DNA of 64,000 nucleotides from Actinomycetota bacterium. GTDB taxonomy: Bacteria; Actinomycetota; Thermoleophilia; Solirubrobacterales; 70-9. The translations under genes were made by a program, and so were the position numbers. Position 1 is the first letter of the stretch. Every line of letters starts with the position of its first letter. The stretch covers positions 1 to 64,000 of the forward strand of contig JAFDWB010000082.1 in assembly GCA_018268675.1 (NCBI GenBank), in the 5' to 3' direction. The notes below the pieces were generated by a model. The model was not told where the DNA came from, searched no databases, and saw only the letters and a list, made by a program, of their open reading frames with translations. Positions 17,559-26,173 of this stretch are shown here, piece by piece.

Positions 17559-19550
17559 ATGAGCGACACCCGAAGCGACGACGCCGCCCTGGAGCACCGC
17601 CTCGAGCAGATGCTCGAGATCGACTCCTTCCCGCCGCCCGAGGCCTTCCGCGAACGGGCCCTCTGGTCGGACCCGGCGATCTATGAGGAGGCCGCCGCCG
17701 ACCCGGTCGCCTGGTGGACCGCCCGCGCCAAGGAGCTCCTCGACTGGGACGTCGAGCCGAGCGAGGGCCTCGACGACTCCGACCCGCCCTTCTACAGGTG
17801 GTTCGCCGACGGCCGCGTCAACGCCTCCGCCCAGTGCCTCGACCGCCACGTCGCCGCCGGGCTCGGCGACCGCGTCGCCTACCACTGGCGCGGCGAGGAG
17901 GGCGAGCGCCGCGACGTCACCTACGCCGAGCTCCTCGACTCGACCCAGCGCTTCGCCAACGCCCTGCGGGCCCTCGGCGTGGGCAAGGGCGACGTGGTCG
18001 GCATCTACCTGCCGATGATCCCCGAGGTCGCCGTGGCGATGCTCGCCTGCGCCCGGATCGGGGCGATCCACAACGTCGTCTTCGGCGGCTTCTCGGCCGA
18101 GTCGGTGCGCGAGCGGATGGAGTTCTCGCAGGCCAGGGCCCTGGTCACCGTCGACGGCGCCCGCCGCAAGGGGAGGACCGCCCCGGTCAAGCGCCAGGTC
18201 GACGAGCACCTCGGTGACCTCCCGGCCCTGGAGACGATCGTCGTCGTCCGCGCCACCGGGGTGGAGTGCCCGATGACCGCCGGCCGCGACGTCTTCTACG
18301 AGGAGGTCTGCGCCGCCGCCGACCCCGACTGCCCGGCCGAGCCGATGGAGGCCGAGCACCCGCTCTTCATCCTCTACACGAGCGGCTCGACGGCGAAGCC
18401 GAAGGGCATCCTCCACACCACCGGCGGCTACCTCACCGGGGTGACGACGACGCACCGCTACGTCTTCGACCTGCGGCCCGAGACCGACGTCTGGTGGTGC
18501 GCCGCCGACGTCGGCTGGATCACCGGCCACTCCTACATCGTCTACGGCCCGCTCTCCAACGGCGCCACCTCGGTGATGTGGGAGGGCGCCCCCGACCACC
18601 CCCACCAGGGCATCTGGTGGGAGATCGTCCAGGACCACGGGGTCAGCATCCTCTACGCCGCCCCGACCGCGATCCGCACCTTCATCCGCTGGGGCGCCGA
18701 GATCCCGGGCCGCTACGACCTCACGAGCCTCCGCCTCCTCGGCTCGGTCGGCGAGCCGATCAACCCGAAGGCCTGGCTCTGGTACCACGAGGTGATCGGC
18801 GGCGGGCGCTGCCCGATCCTCGACACCTGGTGGCAGACCGAGACCGGGGCGATCATGATCACGCCGCTGCCGGGGATCACCGCCACCAAGCCCGGCTCGG
18901 CGACGACGCCCTTCCCGGGGATCGCCGCCGACGTGGTCGAGGAGCGCTCCGGGGAGCCCGTCGCCGAGGGCCAGGGCCTGCTGGTCCTGGAGCGCCCCTG
19001 GCCCTCGATGCTGCGCACCCTCTACAAGGAGGACGAGCGCTTCCTCGAGACCTACTTCTCGCGCTTCGGCAGGGGGCGCTACCTGGTCGGCGACGCGGCC
19101 CGCCGCGACGCCGACGGCCACCTCTGGGTGATCGGCCGGATCGACGACGTCGTCAACGTCTCCGGCCACCGGCTCTCGACCGCCGAGGTGGAGTCGGCGA
19201 TCGTCGCCCACGAGAAGGTCGCTGAGGCGGCCGTGATCGGCCAGTCGGACCCCGACACCGGCCAGGCGATCTGCGCCTTCGTCACCCTGACCGGGGACAC
19301 CGAGCCCTCCGAGGAGCTCGAGGCCGCGGTCCGCGAGGAGGTGGCGACGCGGATCGGCAAGTTCGCCCGGCCCAAACGGATCGTCTGGGCCGAGGACCTG
19401 CCGAAGACCCGCTCGGGCAAGATCATGCGCCGTCTCCTGCGCGACATCGCCGAGGGGCGGGCGCTCGGCGACGTGACGACCCTGCGCGACCCCGGCGTGA
19501 TGGCCGAGCTCGAGGCGCAGATCGCGGCGGAGGGGGAGGGGGAGGACTGA
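17559..19550 (+). CDS. Acetyl-CoA synthetase
   Basis: A 663-residue AMP-forming ligase converting acetate, ATP and CoA into acetyl-CoA. Motifs: LYTSGSTAKPKGILHTTGGY (P-loop), ILDTWWQTETGAIMITPLPG (substrate and adenylate binding), VGDAARRDADGHLWVIGRID, and the C-terminal acetylation-site motif KTRSGKIMRRLLR. Length and N-terminal extension match Acs rather than medium-chain ligases. A GAGGAGG site precedes the ATG at 17559; a TTG just before it is ignored. It follows ppdK by 49 nt. The end forms a convergent hairpin with the SHOCT gene. Confidence 0.96.
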   Translation: MSDTRSDDAALEHRLEQMLEIDSFPPPEAFRERALWSDPAIYEEAAADPVAWWTARAKELLDWDVEPSEGLDDSDPPFYRWFADGRVNASAQCLDRHVAAGLGDRVAYHWRGEEGERRDVTYAELLDSTQRFANALRALGVGKGDVVGIYLPMIPEVAVAMLACARIGAIHNVVFGGFSAESVRERMEFSQARALVTVDGARRKGRTAPVKRQVDEHLGDLPALETIVVVRATGVECPMTAGRDVFYEEVCAAADPDCPAEPMEAEHPLFILYTSGSTAKPKGILHTTGGYLTGVTTTHRYVFDLRPETDVWWCAADVGWITGHSYIVYGPLSNGATSVMWEGAPDHPHQGIWWEIVQDHGVSILYAAPTAIRTFIRWGAEIPGRYDLTSLRLLGSVGEPINPKAWLWYHEVIGGGRCPILDTWWQTETGAIMITPLPGITATKPGSATTPFPGIAADVVEERSGEPVAEGQGLLVLERPWPSMLRTLYKEDERFLETYFSRFGRGRYLVGDAARRDADGHLWVIGRIDDVVNVSGHRLSTAEVESAIVAHEKVAEAAVIGQSDPDTGQAICAFVTLTGDTEPSEELEAAVREEVATRIGKFARPKRIVWAEDLPKTRSGKIMRRLLRDIAEGRALGDVTTLRDPGVMAELEAQIAAEGEGED

Positions 19551-19565
19551 GCGCGGGCCTCAGTC
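19545..19565. terminator. Convergent hairpin carrying both stop codons
   Basis: GACTGAG (19545-19551) pairs with CTCAGTC (19559-19565) over a 7-nt loop. The left arm contains the acs stop and the right arm contains the stop of the opposing SHOCT gene. A bidirectional terminator is likely, although the stem is short and lacks T runs. Confidence 0.5.
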
Positions 19566-20102
19566 GCTCCCGAGGAGGCGCGATTTCGCCGCCGCGAACT
19601 CCGCGTCGGTGAGGGCGCCCTCGTCGCGGAGGGCCCTGAGGCGTTCGAGCTTCTCGACCAGGTCGTCGTCGGCCGTCGCGGTCGCCGTCGCGCCGGCGAG
19701 CGGGGCGCCCCTCGTGGCTGCGGCGGCGCCGGTGAAGCTCCGCTCCGGGTGCCGGCGGTCGAGACGTTCCAGGTCGGCCTCGCTCAGGTTCGGCGCCTTG
19801 TTGCCGAGCAGCCGTCTCTTCGTCATGTCGGACAGGTCTGCCCGCATCTCCAGCGATTCCGCCATCCACGCCCTGCAGCCCGGGTCGGGGTCGCCGCCGC
19901 CTTCGCGGTGGAGCGAGTAGAGCAGCTGGTCGTAGCACTCGACCCCGCGCGCGATCAGCCCTTCCCGTCCCTCGGGCCCCGGCCCTGGGAGCGCCCGGTT
20001 CTTGTCCCAGGCGAGCAGCTCGAGCGCGACTGTCGCGGCGGCGAAGTTCCGCTCCAGCAGATCCTTGGGGATGTTCCTGCCGCAGCCGCAGACGCAATCC
20101 AT
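19560..20102 (-). CDS. SHOCT-domain protein with N-terminal cysteine motif
   Basis: A 180-residue protein. The start MDCVCGCGRNIPKDLLERNF carries a CXCXC cluster that could bind a metal. The middle is helical without a recognised domain. The last 30 or so residues (LVEKLERLRALRDEGALTDA, then EFAAAKSRLLG) form a SHOCT domain, a short C-terminal oligomerisation motif common in bacterial proteins of unknown role. No membrane segment is visible. It converges on acs and diverges from the gene at 20270. Confidence 0.8.
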   Translation of the reverse strand: MDCVCGCGRNIPKDLLERNFAAATVALELLAWDKNRALPGPGPEGREGLIARGVECYDQLLYSLHREGGGDPDPGCRAWMAESLEMRADLSDMTKRRLLGNKAPNLSEADLERLDRRHPERSFTGAAAATRGAPLAGATATATADDDLVEKLERLRALRDEGALTDAEFAAAKSRLLGSD

Positions 20103-20269
20103 GCCGGGAGCTTCGCAGGTCGCCTCAGCGGCCCGGTAACAAGATTTTCACCGCAGGCCTGCCGCCTCCGCACAAGATTTACTTCCCTTTCATCGACCGG
20201 TCCGCCGATCCCGGCTGTCGGCGCCGGCTCCTCACGAAGTTTTCATCCGACACCGACAGATTCAGCCGC

Positions 20270-21031
20270 ATGCAAGACACCGGTTACGGCAGCGATCTCT
20301 TCCTGCGCGCGTGTACCGTCGCGCCGGCCTGCCTGAAGATCGAGGGCCGCGGCCCGGCGGCGACCTGGGGACGGTTCCGCGCCGGGTCCCTGTTGCTGAT
20401 CCGCTACGGGCGCAGCCTGCCCTCCGTCGACGTCCGGCTCTCGGCGTCCCCGGCGGGGCGGATGATCGGCCAGCACCTGTCGATCCGCGAACGCGGTCGC
20501 TGGCGGTACCGCAGCGCCCAGGGGGTCCTACCCCTGCCCGACGACTTCGCCGACTACATGCGCGGGCGCCACCGCCAGGCGGTGCGCACCAACCTCACCC
20601 ACGCCCGCGCCGCCGGCCTCACGGTCGAGTCGTGCACCCTCGACTCCTGGGGCCCGGGCCCCGAAGACTCGCGAGCACCCCACATCGCGCCGGGCCCGAT
20701 CGAGCGCTGGACAGTCCTCGACCAGGGTGGCGCCATCGTCGCCGACTCGATCCTCTCCGTCGACACCGAGGTGGCCCTCCTCCACGGCCTCACCTCCCAT
20801 GTCACCTACGCTCGCTGGCTCCTCCACGCCGCCATCGTCGAGCGCCTCTGCGGCAGCTGCCAGGTCCTGCTGGTGAACAGCGACGACGCCTACCTGATGA
20901 GCCCCGGCACCCGCCACTTCCAACGCCTCCTCGGCTACCAGATCGCCCGCCTGCGCCTCAAGCCAGGCAACGTCGAACCCCACTCAGCCCCGCTCCTCGT
21001 CCCCGAGGAGCTCCCCGCGGCGCTCCCATAG
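20270..21031 (+). CDS. Hypothetical protein, possibly acyltransferase-like
   Basis: A 253-residue protein that I cannot assign with confidence. The segment YMRGRHRQAVRTNLTHARAA, then a strand-rich region with WTVLDQGGAIVADSILSVDT and HVTYARWLLHAAIVERLCGS, recalls a GNAT-fold or FemAB-like acyltransferase, but no diagnostic acetyl-CoA loop is clear. No signal peptide. The ATG at 20270 fits the start of conserved-looking sequence. Its 3' end overlaps the convergent epimerase gene by 48 nt. Confidence 0.65.
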   Translation: MQDTGYGSDLFLRACTVAPACLKIEGRGPAATWGRFRAGSLLLIRYGRSLPSVDVRLSASPAGRMIGQHLSIRERGRWRYRSAQGVLPLPDDFADYMRGRHRQAVRTNLTHARAAGLTVESCTLDSWGPGPEDSRAPHIAPGPIERWTVLDQGGAIVADSILSVDTEVALLHGLTSHVTYARWLLHAAIVERLCGSCQVLLVNSDDAYLMSPGTRHFQRLLGYQIARLRLKPGNVEPHSAPLLVPEELPAALP

Positions 21032-21943
21032 CCACTCGAGCGTCTCCCTGAGCGCGGTGTCGGGGACAGGTTCGTCGGCGCCGACGCCGAGCGTCTCGCG
21101 CAGGCGGCGATCGGAGCCGAGCACTGGATGGCCGGTCTGCCAGGGGTGATCGGCCGCGTCGAATGGGACCTTCTGCGGGTCCCACTCCCAGTCGAGGAAC
21201 TCGCCGATGCGGCGGGCGAGGCCAGAGTAGTCGTAGTCAGTGGGATCGACCACGTTGCAGGCCCAGGGCTCGTCCACCTCCTGCGCGCAGCCGGCGACGA
21301 TCGCCCGCGCGACTCGATCGACGGCGACCCGGTGGAACACTTGCACGCCCCCGTCGGGCAGCGGCAGCCCGCGTTCGCCCCGGGCGATCCGGCGCACCAC
21401 CGTCCACTCCCGGGTCGAGCGGTGCGGCCCGTAGATCGCCCCCGGCCGCAGCACCACCGCCGCGCATCCGCCCCCCGCGAGCGCGTCTTCCATCGCCACG
21501 TTGTCGTGCGCCGCACTCCCTCCCGGATAAGGCCCGACCCGTCGCCGAGCATCCTCACCCAGGGGGATCGAATCGACCGACATCGCCACCATCCCGGCGC
21601 CATCGCCCATCCCGGAATCGACCCCATGTTGGTAGACGTCCATCGAGCTGATCGCCACCACCCGCGCCCCGGTCCGCGCCGCGCACCCCGCGAGGTCCCT
21701 GCCCTTCCCATCCGTCGCCCCGCCCGGGAACGTGTCGACCAACACCTCGGGCCGCCACTGCTGGATAACGCCATCGGCCCCGAGCAGCTCGCCCCGATCC
21801 CCGTGCAGGTGCTCGACCGCCGCCACCGCCGCGTGCTCGTGCACCCCCGAATGCGCGACCGCGACCTCGTGCCCCGCCTCGACCAGTCGACCCACCGCAG
21901 CCGGACCGACGAATCTCGTCCCCCCGATCACGACAACCCGCAT
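20984..21943 (-). CDS. NAD-dependent epimerase/dehydratase family protein
   Basis: A 319-residue short-chain-type Rossmann protein. The nucleotide motif MRVVVIGGTRFVGPAAVGRL is at the N-terminus, followed by the AISSMDVYQ segment, in which the Ser and Tyr positions of an extended SDR active site can be seen, and VLRPGAIYGP, typical of nucleotide-sugar epimerases. The canonical YxxxK is not clear (SAAHDNVAMEDAL occupies the place), so activity may be altered. The substrate is unknown. The start is ATG 21943. It overlaps the convergent gene at 20270. Confidence 0.8.
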   Translation of the reverse strand: MRVVVIGGTRFVGPAAVGRLVEAGHEVAVAHSGVHEHAAVAAVEHLHGDRGELLGADGVIQQWRPEVLVDTFPGGATDGKGRDLAGCAARTGARVVAISSMDVYQHGVDSGMGDGAGMVAMSVDSIPLGEDARRRVGPYPGGSAAHDNVAMEDALAGGGCAAVVLRPGAIYGPHRSTREWTVVRRIARGERGLPLPDGGVQVFHRVAVDRVARAIVAGCAQEVDEPWACNVVDPTDYDYSGLARRIGEFLDWEWDPQKVPFDAADHPWQTGHPVLGSDRRLRETLGVGADEPVPDTALRETLEWLWERRGELLGDEERG

Positions 21944-22020
21944 CTCCGCTCCTCCCGCTGACCTGCAACCACCCGGTTGCGTCTAATCTACCAGCACACT
22001 TGAGCCGTCAGAGCCACGAG

Positions 22021-22057
22021 TGAAGGATTGTGGTCCTGGGACGACCACAATCCTTCA
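22021..22057. terminator. Perfect 15-bp hairpin
   Basis: TGAAGGATTGTGGTC pairs exactly with GACCACAATCCTTCA across a 7-nt loop (CTGGGAC). The arm is 12/14 identical to that of the hairpin at 10227. It lies upstream of the minus-strand epimerase start and before the low-GC gap. Confidence 0.7.
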
Positions 22058-22096
22058 GCGAGATGACTGACTGACCGGTCCTGCGCGCCCTACAAC

Positions 22097-22181
22097 AGAA
22101 AACGCCCCGCCTGGGAGGGCGGGGCGCTTCTGGGGTTACTACAGGGAGGAGAGATATGTATCTCTATATATGTGGATCCGT
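22097..22181 (+). repeat. Two-hairpin repeat element, copy B
   Basis: A 9-bp stem CGCCCCGCC/GGCGGGGCG (22103-22111, 22118-22126), extended outward by AGAA/TTCT, is followed by TGGGG, TACAGGGAG, a perfect 6-bp stem AGAGAT/ATCTCT (22150-22155, 22160-22165) and a TATATGTGGATCCGT tail. The same order occurs at 309-384. The rest of the gap, 22182-22542, has no supported gene; it is noticeably AT-richer than its surroundings up to about 22450. Confidence 0.65.
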
Positions 22182-22542
22182 GGGAGGTAGGTGAGCCCAG
22201 TTGAGTCGCGGGCGCCGATTGTGGGAAGCAATCAGGGCCATATTTACGACGCGGGACTCGACCAAAAAGTTCTCTGTGTTTCTTTCCTATCGGTTGCTCC
22301 GACTGAATCCTTGAACAGCGTACGAACGTACGTGCGATTTGTGTGTGAGTGGGGTCACAGAGGCCAAGATTTTGGGCTGTTTTCCCCTGCTCTGGGGCCA
22401 AATTTGGCTCGACAGGCCGAAAAGGTGACCCTCCTTGTATACCAGGCTTGCAGACCCGGCCCGCGAGGGGCGTTAAAAGGCCGTGAACGGGTCGCGGGAT
22501 CGGGCGCCGGAGCCGGCTCGGCGCCGCTGTAGCTTTCCGGCA

Positions 22543-23385
22543 ATGAAGAAGGCCCGGATCGACGCTGTCTTGGCCGAGCGCGGGCTCTTCCCGTCGCGCT
22601 CTGCCGCCGCGGGAGCGGTGCGGGCGGGCGAAGTGCGGGTCGGGACCGACGGTCCGGTCGCCCTGCGGCCGAGCCAGCTGGTCGAGCCGGAGGCCGAATT
22701 CGTGCTCGAGGCGCGGCCCCGGTTCGTCTCGCGCGGCGGGATCAAGCTGGAGAACGCACTGGAGGCGCTGGCGATCGATCCCTCCGGGCGCGACTGCCTC
22801 GACGTCGGCGCCTCGACCGGCGGCTTCACCGACTGCCTGCTGCAGGGGGGCGCGGCGCGGGTGGCGGCGGTCGACGTCGCCTACGGCCAGATCGACGCGC
22901 GCCTGCGCAAGGACCCGCGGGTGACCGTGATCGAGCGCCTCAACGCGCGCGCCCTCGGGCCCGCCGACCTGCCCTTCCTCGCCTCGCTGGCGACGCTCGA
23001 CGTCTCCTTCATCTCCCTGACCAAGGTCCTGCCCGCGGTCGCCACCTGCCTGGCGCCGGGGGGCGAGGTCCTGGCGATGGTGAAGCCGCAGTTCGAGCTC
23101 GGCCGCGAGCGGGTGGGGCGCGGCGTCGTCCACGATCCCGCCGCCCGCCAGGAGGCGGTGCTGAAGGTGGCGCGCGCCGCCGGCGGGCTCGGCCTGTCGG
23201 TCCGCGGCATCGCCCCCTCGGGACTGCCGGGGCCGAAGGGAAACCGCGAGACCTTCGTCTGGTGCGGCGGCGACGGCGCGGCGCTCGCGGACCTCGAGGG
23301 CGCGATCGCGGCGGCGGACGCGGCGAGTGTCGCGACCGACGAGACCGCCGCGGCCGGGGTCGACGCCGAGGAGCACGCCGAGTGA
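22543..23385 (+). CDS. TlyA family rRNA (cytidine-2'-O)-methyltransferase
   Basis: A 280-residue protein. The N-terminal S4 RNA-binding domain (RIDAVLAERGLFPSRSAAAG, then AVRAGEVRV) is followed by an FtsJ-like SAM methyltransferase domain: CLDVGASTGGFTDCLLQ is the SAM loop, with ATLDVSFISLTKVLP and VLAMVKPQFELGRERVG later. TlyA proteins methylate 16S and 23S rRNA and affect capreomycin sensitivity. The ATG at 22543 follows TAGCTT by 7 nt, suggesting a leaderless mRNA; the frame upstream is less conserved. The stop overlaps the nadK GTG. Confidence 0.94.
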   Translation: MKKARIDAVLAERGLFPSRSAAAGAVRAGEVRVGTDGPVALRPSQLVEPEAEFVLEARPRFVSRGGIKLENALEALAIDPSGRDCLDVGASTGGFTDCLLQGGAARVAAVDVAYGQIDARLRKDPRVTVIERLNARALGPADLPFLASLATLDVSFISLTKVLPAVATCLAPGGEVLAMVKPQFELGRERVGRGVVHDPAARQEAVLKVARAAGGLGLSVRGIAPSGLPGPKGNRETFVWCGGDGAALADLEGAIAAADAASVATDETAAAGVDAEEHAE

Positions 23386-24224
23386 AGACCGCGGCGCTGA
23401 TCACCCACTCGCACCCGCCGGCCGCGACCGAGGCGGTGCCGATCGCCGCGGCGGCCGCGCACGCGGCGGGCTGGCGGCTGGTCGCCGACCAGGCCGAGCT
23501 CGACAAGCACGGCGCCGACGCGGCCGGGGTCGAGCTCGAGCGCCCCGGCGAGGCGCCCGACCTCTGCCTCGTCCTCGGCGGTGACGGCACGATCTTGCAC
23601 GCGCTTCGTCGCTTTTCCGGCACACGCGTGCCTGTCTTCGGTGTCAACTTCGGGACGGTCGGCTTCCTCGCCGCGGTCGAGCGCGGCGAGGCCAAGGACG
23701 GGATCAACCGCGCGTTCGCAGGCGAGGTCGAGACGATCGAGCTGCCCGCCCTGCGGGTCGAAGTGGGGGAGAAGAGCGGCATCGGCTTCAACGACGTGAC
23801 GCTCTCGCGCCGCCCATATGACCGGGTGGCCGAGCTGAGCTACCGGATCGCCTCCGAAGAGGTCGGCAACGTGCGCTGCGACGGCCTCGTCGCCGCGACC
23901 CCGGTCGGCTCGACCGGCTACAACCTCGCCAACCACGGGCCGATCCTGGCCTGGGGTGTCGAGGGCTACGCGGTCAGCTACATCGCGCCGCACTCGCTCA
24001 CCGCGCGCGCCCTCGTCGTCGCTCCCGCCGACGTCCTCACCGTCGCCAACGCGCCCAATCGCGAGGCGGTCGAAATCGCCCTCGACGGGGTCGAGTTCGG
24101 CTGCCTCCCACCGGGGGATGAGCTCCAAGTGAGCTTCGTCGAGACCGCCGGAACCCTGGCCCAACTTCCGGGGACCAGCTTCTACGGCCGCATCCGCGAC
24201 AAGTTCGGGCACCTGGCGGTCTGA
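23382..24224 (+). CDS. NAD kinase
   Basis: A 280-residue enzyme phosphorylating NAD to NADP. The GGDG motif is in CLVLGGDGTILHALRRF, and the second signature is TPVGSTGYNLANHGPI, with NFGTVGFLAAVE between them. Start GTG 23382 overlaps the tlyA stop by 4 nt. In this phylum tlyA-nadK-recN is a conserved order. A 22-bp hairpin separates it from recN. Confidence 0.95.
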   Translation: MKTAALITHSHPPAATEAVPIAAAAAHAAGWRLVADQAELDKHGADAAGVELERPGEAPDLCLVLGGDGTILHALRRFSGTRVPVFGVNFGTVGFLAAVERGEAKDGINRAFAGEVETIELPALRVEVGEKSGIGFNDVTLSRRPYDRVAELSYRIASEEVGNVRCDGLVAATPVGSTGYNLANHGPILAWGVEGYAVSYIAPHSLTARALVVAPADVLTVANAPNREAVEIALDGVEFGCLPPGDELQVSFVETAGTLAQLPGTSFYGRIRDKFGHLAV

Positions 24225-24246
24225 TCGTTCCTATCCCGTGGGCCCC

Positions 24247-24319
24247 GCAGGACGAGCCGATGGACCCCTCGCTCACGAACAGCGTGGAGGTTCGTTCGGG
24301 GTCCATCGGCTCGTCCTGC
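24247..24319. terminator. Perfect 22-bp inverted repeat with an inner stem
   Basis: Positions 24247-24268 (starts GCAGGACGAG) are the exact reverse complement of 24298-24319. The 29-nt loop contains a further ACGAAC/GTTCGT stem, so the DNA could form a branched hairpin or cruciform. It lies between nadK and recN on the same strand. The recN -10 box TAAACC starts at 24320, immediately after the stem. Confidence 0.75.
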
Positions 24320-24331
24320 TAAACCGAGCAC

Positions 24332-26014
24332 GTGCTTCGCGAGTTGAGGATCGAGAACCTGTTGCTGATCGAGCGAGCTGAGCTTCGGTTCGACGCCGGG
24401 TTGAACGTGATCACCGGCGAGACCGGGGCCGGGAAGACCGTGCTCGCTCACGCGCTCGACTTGTTGATGGGAGGCAAGGCGCGTTCGGGGATCGTGCGGC
24501 CGGGGGCAGCGGAGGCCTGGGTCGAGGGGGTCTTCGACCTGCCCGCCGGGCTGCTGGAGGAGTCCGAGCTGGCGGAGCTCGCCGAGCGGCTGCCTGAGGG
24601 CGCCGAGGAGGTCGTCCTGGGGCGGCGGGTCTCGGCGGGTGGGCGGACCAGTGCCTTCGTCGCCGGGCGCGCGGCGACCACCGCCGACCTGAAGGCCTTG
24701 GGCGGCCGGCTGCTCGCCTTCTACGGCCAGCACGAGCATCGCAAGCTGACGATCTCCTCCGCCCAGATGGAGGTGCTGGACGGGTTCGCCGGGCCCGCCC
24801 ACCTGGCGCTGCGCGACGACTATCGCGAGGCGCACCGCGAGGTCGGCCGGCTCGCCGCCGAGCTCGCCAAGCTGCGCGAGCGCGAAGGCTCGCGGGAGCG
24901 CGACCTCGACCTCTACCGGTACGAGCTCGCCGAGATCGAGGAGGTCGAACCCGACCCCGAGGAGCGCGCCGCGTTGGCCGCCGATCGCGAGCGCCTGCGG
25001 CACGCCGAGGGCCTCCACGCGGCCGCGGCAGGCGCGCACGCCGGGCTGGCCGGGGCCGACCTCGACGGCGGCGGCGCGGCGGCGGCGCTGGCCGAGGCCG
25101 AGGCGCGGCTCGGGGCGGCGGGCGGGGTGGACCCGGCGCTCGACGCGATCTGCGCGCGCGTCGCGGCGCTGAACGTCGAGGTCGGGGACGTCGCCGCGGA
25201 GCTGCGCGACTACGCCGAGGGGATCGCCGCCGACCCGGGCGGGCTGGCCGCGGTCGAGGAACGGCTCGAAGCGCTCGACCGGCTCGAACGGAAGCACGGC
25301 GGCAGCGTCGAGTCCGTCCTCGCGCACGCGGAGCGCTGCCGCGAGGAGATCGCCCGCCTCGAGGGCGCCGAGCAGCGCGGCGCGGAGGCGACCGCGGCGC
25401 TGGCCGAGGCCGAGGCGCGCCGGGCGAAGCTGGGGAAGAAGCTGAGCGCCGGCCGGACGCAGGCGGCGGGTCCACTCGAGCAGCGGGTCGCCGAGGAGCT
25501 GGCGCGCCTCTCGATGGAGGGCGCGCGCCTCGAGGTCGTCCTCGACCCCCACCCCGACGAGTACGGCGCCTCCGGCCGCGAGACGGTCGAGCTCCGCGTC
25601 GCCCCCAATCCCGGCATCGAGCCCGCGCCGCTCCGCGACGCCGCCTCCGGGGGCGAGCTCTCGCGGGTGATGCTGGCGCTCAGCGGCCTCGGCCCGGCGG
25701 CCGGCGCCGCGACCCTCGTCTTCGACGAGATCGACGCCGGGATCGGCGGCAACACCGCCCGCGTCGTCGGCGAGCGCCTCCGCGCCCTCGGCACCGACCA
25801 CCAGGTCCTCTGCATCACCCACCTGCCCCAGGTCGCCTCGCTCGCCGACGTCCACTTCCGCCTCGAGAAGGACACCGCCACGGAGCGTGCCGTGGCGACC
25901 GTCGAGCGCCTCGCAGGCGAGGCCGTCGTCGCCGAGATCCGTCGCATGCTCGGCGGCGAGAGCGACGACGAGGCGGCCACCCGCCACGCCCAAGAGCTCC
26001 TCAAGGCCGCCTGA
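24332..26014 (+). CDS. DNA repair protein RecN
   Basis: A 560-residue SMC-like ATPase for double-strand-break repair. Walker A is ITGETGAGKTVLAHALDLLM near residue 35. A long charged helical middle (about residues 150-370) forms the coiled coil, and the C-terminal head has the signature ASGGELSRVMLALSGL and Walker B VFDEIDAGIGG. Start GTG 24332 lies 6 nt after TAAACC, consistent with a leaderless transcript beginning right after the large hairpin. The coiled coil is Ala/Glu-rich and of usual length. Confidence 0.95.
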   Translation: MLRELRIENLLLIERAELRFDAGLNVITGETGAGKTVLAHALDLLMGGKARSGIVRPGAAEAWVEGVFDLPAGLLEESELAELAERLPEGAEEVVLGRRVSAGGRTSAFVAGRAATTADLKALGGRLLAFYGQHEHRKLTISSAQMEVLDGFAGPAHLALRDDYREAHREVGRLAAELAKLREREGSRERDLDLYRYELAEIEEVEPDPEERAALAADRERLRHAEGLHAAAAGAHAGLAGADLDGGGAAAALAEAEARLGAAGGVDPALDAICARVAALNVEVGDVAAELRDYAEGIAADPGGLAAVEERLEALDRLERKHGGSVESVLAHAERCREEIARLEGAEQRGAEATAALAEAEARRAKLGKKLSAGRTQAAGPLEQRVAEELARLSMEGARLEVVLDPHPDEYGASGRETVELRVAPNPGIEPAPLRDAASGGELSRVMLALSGLGPAAGAATLVFDEIDAGIGGNTARVVGERLRALGTDHQVLCITHLPQVASLADVHFRLEKDTATERAVATVERLAGEAVVAEIRRMLGGESDDEAATRHAQELLKAA

Positions 26015-26173
26015 CCCGGCGCCTTGAGTGGGTGGGGCTCGCTGGGCGGTTGGAAATGGTCGCCATGCGCCCCAAACCAACCACGGAAGCCGGCGCTCCC
26101 TGACCCCGGCCGCCCCAGATCCTTCCCACGTCCGCCATTGCCTTCCTTAAGCCACGTCACATAACCTGAGCGC

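Noticed and set aside
22191-22532. 113-codon frame upstream of tlyA
   Set aside because: No recognisable domain, lower-GC codons unlike neighbouring genes, and it runs into the tlyA promoter. Treated as non-coding gap.
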